From Actinophytocola sp963729115 (GTDB lineage: Bacteria > Actinomycetota > Actinomycetes > Mycobacteriales > Pseudonocardiaceae), in contig CAVSMR010000003.1 of the NCBI GenBank assembly GCA_963729115.1, positions 1,116,001 to 1,180,000 of the forward strand: a stretch of DNA of 64,000 bases, in the 5' to 3' direction. A model generated the notes under the pieces. The model was given only the letters and a program-made list of their open reading frames with translations. It was not told the DNA's origin and did not search any database. The position numbers were made by a program, and so were the translations under genes. Of the stretch, positions 1-8,567 are shown piece by piece. Numbering within the stretch: the first letter of the stretch is position 1; each line of letters starts with the position of its first letter.

Positions 1-2933
1 GGGAGGAGCTGGGCTTCCCGCTGTTCGTCAAGGCGGTCGCCGGCGGTGGCGGGCGCGGCATGCGGCGGGTGCTCGAGGCCGGGGCGCTGCGCGAGTCGAT
101 CGAGGCGGCCATGCGCGAGGCCGAGTCCGCGTTCGGCGACCCGACCGTGTTCCTCGAGCAGGCGGTCGTGCACCCGCGCCACATCGAGGTGCAGATCCTG
201 GCCGACGGCGTGGGTGGCGTGCTGCACCTGTTCGAGCGCGACTGCTCGGTGCAGCGGCGCCACCAGAAGGTCATCGAGATCGCGCCCGCGCCGAACCTGG
301 ACCCGGAGCTGCGGGACCGGATCTGCGCCGACGCGGTCCGCTTCGCCCGGCACATCGGCTACCGCAACGCCGGCACCGTCGAGTTCCTGCTGGCGCAGGA
401 CGGCCGGCACGTGTTCATCGAGATGAACCCGCGCATCCAGGTCGAGCACACGGTGACCGAGGAGGTCACCGACGTCGACCTCGTGCAGTCGCAGCTGCGC
501 ATCGCCGCGGGCGAGACGCTCGACGACCTGGGGCTGCGGCAGGAGGACATCCGCACGCGCGGCGCCGCGCTGCAGTGCCGCATCACGACCGAGGACCCGG
601 CCAACGGGTTCCGCCCGGACACCGGGATCATCAGCGCCTACCGGTCGCCGGGTGGCGCGGGCATCCGGCTCGACGGCGGCACCGACTTCTCCGGCACGGA
701 GATCAGCGCGCACTTCGACTCGATGCTGGTCAAGCTCTCCTGCCGCGGGCGGGACTTCCCGGCCGCGGTGGCCCGGGCCCGGCGCGCGGTCGCCGAGTTC
801 CGCATCCGCGGCGTGGCCACGAACATCCCGTTCCTGCAGGCCGTGCTGGACGACCCGGACTTCCTCGCGGGCCGGGTCACCACGGCGTTCATCGAGGACC
901 GGCCGCACCTGCTGACCGCGCGGCACTCCGCCGACCGCGGCACCCGGCTGCTGACCTACCTCGTCGACGTCACGGTCAACAAGCCGCACGGCGAGCGGCC
1001 CGAGATCATCGACCCGGCGAAGAAACTGCCCGCGGTCGACGTGGCCACGCCGCCCGCCGGCACCAAGGAGCGGCTCACCGAACTGGGGCCGGAGGGCTTC
1101 GCGCGCTGGCTGCGGGAGTCGAAGGCGGTGGGCGTCACCGACACGACGTTCCGCGACGCGCACCAGTCGCTGCTCGCCACCCGGGTGCGCACGAAGGACC
1201 TGGTCACGGTCGCGCCGTACGTCGCGCAGCTGATGCCCGAGCTGCTGTCCGTGGAGTGCTGGGGCGGCGCGACCTACGACGTGGCGCTGCGCTTCCTGGC
1301 CGAGGACCCGTGGGAGCGGCTGGCGGCGCTGCGCACGGCGTTGCCCAACCTGTGCCTGCAGATGCTGCTGCGCGGGCGCAACACCGTCGGCTACACGCCC
1401 TACCCGACCGAGGTGACCGCCGCGTTCGTCGAGGAGGCGGCCGCCACCGGCATCGACATCTTCCGGATCTTCGACGCGCTGAACGACGTCGAGCAGATGC
1501 GGCCGGCCATCGACGCGGTGCTCGAGACCGGCACCTCGGTCGCCGAGGTGGCGCTCTGCTACACGGCCGACCTGTCCGACCCGGCCGAGCGTCTGTACAC
1601 ATTGGACTACTACCTGAAGCTCGCCGAGCAGATCGTCGGCGCGGGCGCGCAGGTGCTGTGCGTCAAGGACATGGCCGGGCTGCTGCGCCCGCCGGCCGCG
1701 CACCGGCTGGTCACCGCGCTGCGCAAGGAGTTCGACCTGCCGGTGCACCTGCACACCCACGACACCGCGGGCGGGCAGCTCGCCACCTACCTCGCCGCCA
1801 TCCAGGCCGGGGTGGACGCGGTCGACGGCGCCGCCGCGTCGATGGCCGGCACCACCTCGCAGCCGTCGCTGTCCGCGATCGTCGCGGCCACCGACCACGG
1901 CGAGCGGGAGACCGGGCTGGACCTGCAGTCGGTGTGCGACCTGGAGCCGTACTGGGAGATCGTGCGCAAGGTCTACGCGCCGTTCGAGGCGGGGCTGCCC
2001 GGGCCGAGCGGGCGCGTGTACACCCACGAGATCCCGGGTGGACAGCTGTCGAACCTGCGCACCCAGGCCACCGCGCTCGGTCTCGCGGACCGCTTCGAGC
2101 AGATCGAGGCGACCTACGCGGCGGCCGACCGGATGCTCGGCCGGCTGATCAAGGTGACCCCGTCGTCCAAAGTGGTCGGTGATCTCGCGCTGCACCTCGT
2201 CGGCGCGGGGGTGTCCCCGGCGGACTTCGAGGCCGACCCGGGCCGCTACGACGTGCCCGGCTCGGTGATCGGTTTCCTGCGCGGCGACCTCGGCGACCCG
2301 GCGGGCGGCTGGCCGGAGCCGTTCCGCAGCAAGGCGTTGCGCGGTCGTGCCGAGCCGAAACCGGCCGCCGCGCTGTCGGCGGAGGACCTGACCGGCCTGG
2401 CGCAGGACCGTCGCGCGACGCTCAACCGGCTGCTGTTTCCCGAGCCCACCAAGGAGTTCCTGACCCACCGCGAGCAGTTCGGCGACACGAGCGTGCTGGC
2501 GAGCAAGGACTTCTTCTACGGGCTGCGGTCGCGCATCGAGTACCCGGTCGACCTCGAGCGCGGCGTCCGGCTGCTGATCGAGCTGGAGGCGATCGGCGAG
2601 GCCGACGAGCGCGGCATCCGCAACGTGATGGCCAACCTCAACGGCCAGCTGCGGACCATCCAGGTCCGCGACCGGTCCGTGGCCTCGGACCTGCCGGTCG
2701 CCGAGCGCGCCGACCGGGCCAACCCGGGGCACGTCGCCGCGCCGTTCGCCGGTGTCGTGACGCTGCAGGTGGGCGAGGGCGACGAGGTCGAGACGGGCGA
2801 CACGGTGGCCACCATCGAGGCGATGAAGATGGAGGCCTCGATCACCGCCCCGACGGCCGGCACCGTGGCCCGCCTGGCGATCAGCTCCGTGGCACAGGTC
2901 GAGGGTGGCGACCTGCTCGTCGTCCTGAGCTGA
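1..2933 (+). CDS. pyc: Pyruvate carboxylase, 5' end cut off by the window
   Basis: Biotin enzyme that carboxylates pyruvate to oxaloacetate with ATP and bicarbonate, refilling the TCA cycle. The frame is open from base 3 and already inside the ATP-grasp biotin carboxylase domain (VAGGGGRGMR at bases 39-68, later FIEMNPRIQVEH). The carboxyltransferase domain begins at FRDAHQSLLATRV (about base 1150), and the biotinyl domain lies at the C-terminus with EAMKMEA; the biotinylated Lys codon is at 2826. About 976 residues are visible; complete enzymes have about 1125, so roughly 150 N-terminal residues are missing. Single-chain three-domain order fits pyc rather than an acetyl/propionyl-CoA carboxylase subunit. 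Its last 53 bases overlap the convergent epimerase gene. Confidence 0.97.
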   Translation, partial: EELGFPLFVKAVAGGGGRGMRRVLEAGALRESIEAAMREAESAFGDPTVFLEQAVVHPRHIEVQILADGVGGVLHLFERDCSVQRRHQKVIEIAPAPNLDPELRDRICADAVRFARHIGYRNAGTVEFLLAQDGRHVFIEMNPRIQVEHTVTEEVTDVDLVQSQLRIAAGETLDDLGLRQEDIRTRGAALQCRITTEDPANGFRPDTGIISAYRSPGGAGIRLDGGTDFSGTEISAHFDSMLVKLSCRGRDFPAAVARARRAVAEFRIRGVATNIPFLQAVLDDPDFLAGRVTTAFIEDRPHLLTARHSADRGTRLLTYLVDVTVNKPHGERPEIIDPAKKLPAVDVATPPAGTKERLTELGPEGFARWLRESKAVGVTDTTFRDAHQSLLATRVRTKDLVTVAPYVAQLMPELLSVECWGGATYDVALRFLAEDPWERLAALRTALPNLCLQMLLRGRNTVGYTPYPTEVTAAFVEEAAATGIDIFRIFDALNDVEQMRPAIDAVLETGTSVAEVALCYTADLSDPAERLYTLDYYLKLAEQIVGAGAQVLCVKDMAGLLRPPAAHRLVTALRKEFDLPVHLHTHDTAGGQLATYLAAIQAGVDAVDGAAASMAGTTSQPSLSAIVAATDHGERETGLDLQSVCDLEPYWEIVRKVYAPFEAGLPGPSGRVYTHEIPGGQLSNLRTQATALGLADRFEQIEATYAAADRMLGRLIKVTPSSKVVGDLALHLVGAGVSPADFEADPGRYDVPGSVIGFLRGDLGDPAGGWPEPFRSKALRGRAEPKPAAALSAEDLTGLAQDRRATLNRLLFPEPTKEFLTHREQFGDTSVLASKDFFYGLRSRIEYPVDLERGVRLLIELEAIGEADERGIRNVMANLNGQLRTIQVRDRSVASDLPVAERADRANPGHVAAPFAGVVTLQVGEGDEVETGDTVATIEAMKMEASITAPTAGTVARLAISSVAQVEGGDLLVVLS

Positions 2934-3948
2934 CCTGCGCCGCGCGGTCGTCGACCAGGCCGTGCTCGACCAGGCTCGCCGCGGTGTCCACAAGGGTCTC
3001 CCGCAACGGCCGCGCCGCCCAGTCGAGCTCGGCCTTCGCCCTGGCGGCGCTGACGTTCTCCGGGCGGCCGGCGAACTCCAGGCCGATCCGCAGCGAGTAG
3101 TCGAAGCGCGCGAGTGTCCACATGAGCCAGTACGGCAGCGTGCCGGTCGGCACCCGGTAGCCGCGCGGGCCGAACTCGTCGGCCAGGGTCGCGGCCATCT
3201 CGGTGAGCCAGACGCTGTCGCCGGCGCAGATGTAGCGGTTGCCGGCCGCCAGCGGGCTCTCCATCGCGAGCCGGTGCGCGGTCGCGAGGTCGCGCACGTC
3301 GACCGGCGCGAAGCCGAGCTTCGGCACGGCCGGCATCTCGCGGTTGAGCAGCCGGCTCACGATCGACACCGACGTGCCCGCCGCGGCGTGCTGGATCGGG
3401 CCGAGCACCATGCCGGCGTTGATCGCGACGAGCTCCAGCTCCGGGTGCTCCGCAGCGAAGCGCCAGGCGGCCTGCTCGGCCAGCGTCTTGCTCTTCGGGT
3501 ACGGCGAGCAGTTGTCCACGACGGACCAGTCGGCCTCGGTGCGCGGCCGGTGGTCGCCACGCGCGTGCCCGGAGTTGATCGCGGCCACCGACGACGTCAG
3601 CACGACCCGCCGCACGCCGGCCGCCACGCTCGCCGCCAGCACGCGCAGCGTCCCTTCCACGGCCGGGCGGACCAGCTCGTCCTCGTCGCGGGGCGGGGTG
3701 GCCGGGAACGGCGAGGCCACGTGCAGCACGGCGTCGACACCGGTCAGCGCGGCCGCCCAGCCCCGGTCCGTGGTCAGGTCCGCTTCGACGAACTCCAGGT
3801 CGCCGCCGAGCGCGCGCAGGTGCGCGACCCGGCCCGGGTCCGCGAGCGAGCGCACGGTGCCGCGCACCGAGTGGCCGTGCGCCAGCAGGTCGGCGATGCA
3901 GTGCCCGGCGACGAACCCGGTCGCGCCGGTGACCAGCACCTTGCTCAT
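2881..3948 (-). CDS. NAD-dependent epimerase/dehydratase (dihydroflavonol reductase-like SDR)
   Basis: Extended short-chain dehydrogenase/reductase of 355 residues. The N-terminus MSKVLVTGATGFVAGHCI carries the NAD(P)-binding TGxxGxxG motif, and YPKSKTLAEQAAW is the catalytic YxxxK region. The substrate is probably a ketone or aldehyde; it cannot be named from sequence. I start at 3948 rather than 81 bases upstream because a GGGAG ribosome site sits about 8 bases before this ATG and the glycine-rich motif then begins at residue 8. It is transcribed divergently from the TetR gene, with an inverted repeat between them, so it is the likely target of that repressor. The 3' end runs 53 bases into pyc on the other strand. 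Confidence 0.85.
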   Translation of the reverse strand: MSKVLVTGATGFVAGHCIADLLAHGHSVRGTVRSLADPGRVAHLRALGGDLEFVEADLTTDRGWAAALTGVDAVLHVASPFPATPPRDEDELVRPAVEGTLRVLAASVAAGVRRVVLTSSVAAINSGHARGDHRPRTEADWSVVDNCSPYPKSKTLAEQAAWRFAAEHPELELVAINAGMVLGPIQHAAAGTSVSIVSRLLNREMPAVPKLGFAPVDVRDLATAHRLAMESPLAAGNRYICAGDSVWLTEMAATLADEFGPRGYRVPTGTLPYWLMWTLARFDYSLRIGLEFAGRPENVSAARAKAELDWAARPLRETLVDTAASLVEHGLVDDRAAQVSSGRRAGRHPRPVPRS

Positions 3949-3967
3949 CTCGAACTCCCAATCTAAG

Positions 3968-3990
3968 CAGTGATTAGAATCTAAACACTG
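3968..3990. promoter_or_regulatory. Candidate TetR operator between divergent genes
   Basis: A 23-base inverted repeat: left arm CAGTGATTAGA, central A, right arm TCTAAACACTG. Ten of eleven arm positions pair. It sits in the epimerase/tetR intergenic region, directly next to a possible -10 hexamer TATAGT (3991-3996) reading toward tetR and about 20 bases from the epimerase start, so a bound dimer could block both promoters. Binding is inferred. Confidence 0.7.
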
Positions 3991-4006
3991 TATAGTCGTC
4001 GGCAGC

Positions 4007-4648
4007 ATGGTCGTCAAGAAGCGGGTCACCTACGCTCGTCCGATGCCGGACGGGGAGCGCAAGCGCAGCAGCTACCACCACGGTGCGCTGCGCGAGGAGC
4101 TGCTCGAGGCATGCGTGCGGCTGATCGAGGCGGAGGGCATCGGCGCGGTGAGCCTGCGCCGGGTCGCGCGCGAGGCCGGGGTCAGCCCGGGCGCGCCGTA
4201 CCACCACTTCCCGGACCGCGCGGCGCTGCTCGCGGCGATCTCGGTGCGGGGGTTCGAACAGCTCGCGACCGACCTGGGCGCGGCCCGCGAGACGGCCTCG
4301 GTCTTCCGCGAGGTGCTCCTCGCGATGCTCGTGGCCTATGTGGACTTCGCCCGCCGGCACAAGGCGTACTTCCAGCTCATGTTCCGCCCGGAGCTCTCGC
4401 AGCCGGAGAAGCACCCGGACGCGCGCGCCGCGGGCGACGCCGCCTTCGCCGTGCTGACCGACGTGGTCGCGGACTGCGGGGTGTCGGATCCGGACGGCCT
4501 GGCCGTCTCCTTGTGGGCCTTCGGGCACGGCCTCGCATCGCTCGCGATCGACGGCCAGCTCGACCACCGCGGCGAGCTGTGGTGCACGTCGGCCGACGAC
4601 CTGGTCGGGCGCGCCTTGCGGTTCGTCGAGTCGGTCCTGCCCGGCTGA
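4007..4648 (+). CDS. TetR/AcrR family transcriptional repressor
   Basis: 213-residue regulator. The N-terminal helix-turn-helix runs from about residue 24 (HGALREELLEACVRLI) through VSLRRVAREAGVSPGAPYHHF to LLAAISVRGF, followed by a C-terminal ligand domain resembling the WHG/TetR_C_33 type. It is divergent from the epimerase gene and probably represses it and itself through the inverted repeat at 3968-3990. The inducer is unknown. The start is uncertain: ATG 4007 lies 16 bases after a TATAGT -10 and has no Shine-Dalgarno; ATG 4043 (MPDGERKRSS) is a good alternative because family similarity begins there. Confidence 0.85.
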   Translation: MVVKKRVTYARPMPDGERKRSSYHHGALREELLEACVRLIEAEGIGAVSLRRVAREAGVSPGAPYHHFPDRAALLAAISVRGFEQLATDLGAARETASVFREVLLAMLVAYVDFARRHKAYFQLMFRPELSQPEKHPDARAAGDAAFAVLTDVVADCGVSDPDGLAVSLWAFGHGLASLAIDGQLDHRGELWCTSADDLVGRALRFVESVLPG

Positions 4649-4651
4649 GCC

Positions 4652-4667
4652 CCGGCGCACGCGCCGG
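4652..4667 (+). terminator. Short GC hairpin after the tetR gene
   Basis: CCGGCG and CGCCGG flank a four-base loop four bases after the tetR stop. There is no T run. It may act as a weak terminator or only protect the mRNA end. Confidence 0.4.
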
Positions 4668-4701
4668 CGCCTTCGAAGTGATAGGCGCGTTCACGCATTC
4701 G

Positions 4702-4726
4702 CGCCAGATTCCGTGAGGATCTGGCG
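4702..4726. promoter_or_regulatory. Inverted repeat upstream of the multicopper oxidase
   Basis: CGCCAGAT (4702-4709) and ATCTGGCG (4719-4726) form a perfect 8-bp stem with a 9-base loop. It lies between the tetR terminator-like hairpin and the oxidase leader, upstream of a possible TACGGT -10 at 4746-4751. The position suits an operator for a dimeric regulator near -35; it could also be a second terminator for tetR. Confidence 0.45.
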
Positions 4727-4756
4727 ATCTTGGGTCCGCTGACGTTACGGTGTGTC

Positions 4757-4795
4757 ACCGGCCTTGGGCCGGTCCGATCGGTGGGGACCGATCGG
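4757..4795 (+). promoter_or_regulatory. Two adjacent perfect hairpins in the oxidase leader
   Basis: Hairpin 1 is ACCGGCC (4757-4763), loop TTG, GGCCGGT (4767-4773). Hairpin 2 follows with no gap: CCGATCGGT (4774-4782), loop GGGG, ACCGATCGG (4787-4795). Both stems are perfect. They fill the leader between a possible -10 (4746-4751) and the ribosome site CTGGGGG (4804-4810). They may be an RNA control structure or, as two CCGATCGG palindromes 13 bases apart, a protein operator. Confidence 0.55.
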
Positions 4796-4816
4796 CTGGG
4801 AATCTGGGGGTTCCTG

Positions 4817-7800
4817 ATGACGATGCGTTTTTACGACGTCGTCGCGTTGCGGGTACCGATTGCCTTCGACGCGCACGGCGACCACGACCGGCAGGGGATG
4901 ATCTTCGCGCTCGGCGAGAACGCCGACGCGCTGCGCGAGATCGCGGCGGGCTGGCCCGATCCGTTCCCGGACCCGGTCGAGCATCCGGAGCTGATGCCGG
5001 CACCGGATCCGCTCGTCCGCCCGCTGGTGCTGCGGGCCAACGTGGGCGACCGGGTGGCCATCATGTTCCGTAACCATCTCGACCGGCCGGCGGGCATCCA
5101 CGTGCAGGGCGTCGGCTACGACGTCGACACGATGGACGGCGGCCAGGTCGGCCGCAACGCCGACTCGGCGGCCCGCGCGGGCGGGCGGCGCAGCTATGTC
5201 TGGGAGTGCACCGACGAGGGCGTGTTCTTCTTCCACGACCTCGCCGACATCCGGGGCGGGGAGGACGGCTCCAACGCCCACGGCCTGTTCGGCGCGCTGG
5301 TCGTCGAACCCGCGGGTGCACAGTGGACGGACCCGGTGACGGGCCGGCCGGTGGTCGACGGGCTCTACGCCGACATCCACGTGCCGGGCCAGCCGAGCTT
5401 CCGCGAGTACGTCGTCTTCATGCAGGACGAGGCGCCCAACGACAATCCGGTCAAGCCGCCGCACCCGACCTACGAGTGCGACCTGCCGCGCCCGCACGGG
5501 CATTCGGTCATCCGCGGCGAGGAGCGGCTCGTGCCCACGATCCTGACCGGGGACGACGAGCACGGGCACGGCGGGCACGCCGGCGAGGCCATGGACTCGA
5601 TGATGGTCATGAGCTACCGCACCGAGCCGATGGGCTGGCGCGCGCTGGCCTACGAGCGGCTGCTCGAGCAGGGGCGGATCGACCCGGCGCGCGACGCGAT
5701 CGTCGGCGAGGAGCAGCACCACAGCTCGTGGCTGTTCGGCGACCCGGCGACGCCGATCCTGCGTGCCTACCAGGGAGACCGGGCGAAGATCCGGCTCGTG
5801 CACGCGGGCGTCAAGGAGACCCACGTCTTCCACCTGCACCTGCACCAGTGGCGCGCGGTGCCGGGCCACGACGAGGCGCCGATCATCGACTCGATCTCGA
5901 TCACGCCGCAGCAGGCGTTCACGATCGAGCCGATCGGTGGCGCGGGCTCGGTGCAGCGCGCGACCGGCGACATCATCTGGCACTGCCACCTCTACCCGCA
6001 CTTCCACTCCGGCATGTGGGGTATGTGGCGGGTGTTCGACAAGCTGCAGGACGGCTCCGGCAGCTACCCGGACGGCACGCCGATCGCGGCGCTGCAGCCG
6101 CTGCCCGGCCACGAGCCGCCGGTGGCGCCGACCGCGCAGCGGCCCGGGTTCCCGGCGTTCATCGCCGGCGAGTACCCGCAGAAGTCGCCCCGCCCGCCGC
6201 GCACGCCGCTGATGCCCGAGGGTATGGGCCGCGAGCCGACCGAGCTGGAGCGCAACGCGTTCTGTCCCGACCCGCAGCCCGGCGAGGCGTTCACGAAGGC
6301 CACGCTCGACCCGGACGCGCCGGTGCGCCACTACCACCTCGTCGTGCTCGAGGGGACGGTCGACTACTACGAGTCCGCCGGCGAGGGCGGCCACGCGAAC
6401 AGCTGGCACGACCACCGCGCGGTGTTCTTCGTGCTGGCCGAGGAGATCGAGGAGGCCGGCGGTGTCGAGGAGTTCCGGCGGCAGCTCGAGGAGGGCGCCC
6501 GCAAGGTCGCGCCGATCGCCATCCGCGCCCGCAAGGGCGAGGTGCTCGAGCTGACGCTCACCAACGAGCTGCCCACCGGCTGCCAGGCGGCGACGGCGTT
6601 CGACGCGGTGCTGCCGTTCCAGCCGGAGTGCGGGCTGCACGTGCACCTGGTCAAGTTCGACCCGCTGACCTCCGACGGCGCGAGCGTCGGCTGGAACTAC
6701 CTGTCCGGCACGACGACCGCCGACCAGGGCGACGAGGACCACGAGCGGTACCGCAGCTGGATCTACCGGTGGTACTGCGACGAGGAGTTCGGCGTCGTGT
6801 TCTTCCACGACCACCTGCTCGCCAACGAGCGCCAGCGGCATGGCCTGTTCGGCGCGATGATCGCCGAGCCGCCGGGCGCGGTGTGGGTCGACCCGCACGA
6901 CCACGCGCGCGAGGTGCGCAACGGCAACCAGGCGGTCGTGCTGCTGCCGGACGGCTCCGCGTTCCGCGAGCAGGTGCTGGGCGTCGCGGACTTCGTGCCG
7001 CTCGTCGAGCACGGCGACGGTGCGGACGGCGTGCCGATCAACCCGCCCGCGTTCCCCGGCTCGCTGGACGACCAGGGTGTGATGGGCGTGGACTACCGGT
7101 GCGCGCCGCTGCACGAGCGGCCCGGCGACCCGGCGCAGTGGTTCGCGAGCGAGGTGCACGGCGACCCGGGCACGCCGATCCTGCGCGGGTACCCGGGGGA
7201 GAGCATCCGGATCCGCCTCTACCAGGGCTCGCACGAGGAGCAGCACAGCTTCACCGTGCACGGCATGCGCTGGCACGCGTGGCGCGACGACCCGGCCTCG
7301 CCGGTGCGCGACCAGCAGACCATCGGCATCTCCGAGGCGTTCAGCTTCCACCTGGACCGGGACACGCTGCCCGGCGATCACCTGTGGAGCTTCACCACTG
7401 CCGACGAGACCTGGCTCGGGCTGTGGGGGTTCATCCGGCTGCACGAGTCCCTTGTGGACGATCTGCCGGCCATCGCGGGTGCCTTCGAGGGGGCGGGGCT
7501 GCCGCCGATCGACCCGGTCCGGGTGCGGCGCTACGACGTGCGGGTGGTGCCGCACGAGATCGCCTACAGCGACCAGCGCAGCGACCCGTTCGGCACGGTG
7601 TACACAGTGGACGGACAGCCGCCGGGCGATCCGCTGATCCTGCGCTGCCGGGTCGGCGAGTGGGTGGAGATCCGGCTGCACAACGACCTGCCCGGACCCG
7701 GCGAGCCGACCCCGTTCGACCCGGTGTTCTCCGCGAAGGACGAGCCCGCCGAGCGGGAGATCTCCGAGCGGGTGTCGCTGCACGCCGGCAGCCTGCTGCG

Positions 7801-8506
7801 CACGGACGTGCGGACCGCGGACGGCGCATGGGTCGGCCGCAACCCGGACACCACCATCAAGCCGGGTGACGAGATCGTGCAGCGCTGGTACGCCGACCGC
7901 GAGGGCGTGGTGCTGCTGCAGGATCGGGCGGACGTGCGGACGCACCGCCACCGCGGCCTCGTCGGCGCGCTCGTCGTGGAGCCGGCGGACGTGACGCCCA
8001 CGAAATGGGTGGGGGCGCGCGCGGACCTGCGCGGGCCCGGCGGCTCGCTCGAGCGGGAGCTGGTGCTGCTGCTGCAGGACGGGGTGCGCATGTACCACGA
8101 CGGCGACGCGACGCAGCCGGTCCGCGACCTGGAGGACGAGCCGGACGACACGGGGCAGAAGGCGCTGAACTACCGCAGCGCGCACCTGCTGCCGCGGCGC
8201 CCGTCGCTGGCCGATCCGGATCCGGGCACGCCCGTGCTCGACTGCGCGCCGGGCGACCGGGTGAAGCTGCATCTCGTGCTGGGCACCGACCGTGCGCGCA
8301 ACCACGGTTTCCTGGTGCACGGCCATACCTGGCCGATGGAGGAGCACCTGAGCTCGCCGCGGGTGGGGGCGATCGGGGCCTTGAGCGTCGCCGGCGCTCG
8401 GACGCTCCGGTTCACGGCGGGAGATGCGGGTGACTACGCCTACCGGTCCGGTGTCCTGCGGTGGGCGGTCACGGAAGGGTTGTGGGGCCTGATCCGGGTC
8501 CGCTGA
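4817..8506 (+). CDS. Large multicopper oxidase, MnxG-like (multi-cupredoxin)
   Basis: 1229-residue oxidase built from repeated cupredoxin domains. Copper-ligand motifs visible: GIHVQG (H95), FFHDLAD (H140), FHLHLHQW (339-343), WHCHLYPHFHSGMW (H389-C390-H391, the type 1/type 3 cluster), GLHVHL (H608, H610), FFHDHLLA (H664, H666) and QHSFTVHGMRWHAW (from H810). The last third keeps the cupredoxin pattern but few ligands, so those domains look structural. Length and repeated architecture match the Bacillus manganese oxidase MnxG family better than ordinary 500-residue laccases; the substrate (Mn, Fe, Cu or organic) is not settled by sequence. No signal peptide is evident. I start at ATG 4817 because GGGGG sits 6 bases upstream; a start at 4730 would lie inside the leader hairpin region. 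Confidence 0.85.
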   Translation: MTMRFYDVVALRVPIAFDAHGDHDRQGMIFALGENADALREIAAGWPDPFPDPVEHPELMPAPDPLVRPLVLRANVGDRVAIMFRNHLDRPAGIHVQGVGYDVDTMDGGQVGRNADSAARAGGRRSYVWECTDEGVFFFHDLADIRGGEDGSNAHGLFGALVVEPAGAQWTDPVTGRPVVDGLYADIHVPGQPSFREYVVFMQDEAPNDNPVKPPHPTYECDLPRPHGHSVIRGEERLVPTILTGDDEHGHGGHAGEAMDSMMVMSYRTEPMGWRALAYERLLEQGRIDPARDAIVGEEQHHSSWLFGDPATPILRAYQGDRAKIRLVHAGVKETHVFHLHLHQWRAVPGHDEAPIIDSISITPQQAFTIEPIGGAGSVQRATGDIIWHCHLYPHFHSGMWGMWRVFDKLQDGSGSYPDGTPIAALQPLPGHEPPVAPTAQRPGFPAFIAGEYPQKSPRPPRTPLMPEGMGREPTELERNAFCPDPQPGEAFTKATLDPDAPVRHYHLVVLEGTVDYYESAGEGGHANSWHDHRAVFFVLAEEIEEAGGVEEFRRQLEEGARKVAPIAIRARKGEVLELTLTNELPTGCQAATAFDAVLPFQPECGLHVHLVKFDPLTSDGASVGWNYLSGTTTADQGDEDHERYRSWIYRWYCDEEFGVVFFHDHLLANERQRHGLFGAMIAEPPGAVWVDPHDHAREVRNGNQAVVLLPDGSAFREQVLGVADFVPLVEHGDGADGVPINPPAFPGSLDDQGVMGVDYRCAPLHERPGDPAQWFASEVHGDPGTPILRGYPGESIRIRLYQGSHEEQHSFTVHGMRWHAWRDDPASPVRDQQTIGISEAFSFHLDRDTLPGDHLWSFTTADETWLGLWGFIRLHESLVDDLPAIAGAFEGAGLPPIDPVRVRRYDVRVVPHEIAYSDQRSDPFGTVYTVDGQPPGDPLILRCRVGEWVEIRLHNDLPGPGEPTPFDPVFSAKDEPAEREISERVSLHAGSLLRTDVRTADGAWVGRNPDTTIKPGDEIVQRWYADREGVVLLQDRADVRTHRHRGLVGALVVEPADVTPTKWVGARADLRGPGGSLERELVLLLQDGVRMYHDGDATQPVRDLEDEPDDTGQKALNYRSAHLLPRRPSLADPDPGTPVLDCAPGDRVKLHLVLGTDRARNHGFLVHGHTWPMEEHLSSPRVGAIGALSVAGARTLRFTAGDAGDYAYRSGVLRWAVTEGLWGLIRVR

Positions 8507-8516
8507 CCGCGGCGGG

Positions 8517-8550
8517 ACGGCGGGCCGCGTTCCCTGGTGCGGCCCGCCGT
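8517..8550 (+). terminator. Strong hairpin terminator after the multicopper oxidase
   Basis: ACGGCGGGCCGC (8517-8528) pairs perfectly with GCGGCCCGCCGT (8539-8550), a 12-bp stem with a 10-base loop, 10 bases after the oxidase stop and followed by TTCGTA. It separates the oxidase from the methyltransferase, whose -10 begins 4 bases later. Confidence 0.75.
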
Positions 8551-8567
8551 TTCGTATGGTGGACCGT

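Noticed and set aside
4745..8347. 1200-residue open frame antisense to the multicopper oxidase
   Set aside because: Composition (Arg, Val, His, Gln rich) is that of a reverse-frame shadow; no domain is recognisable, and the plus strand has full cupredoxin motifs.
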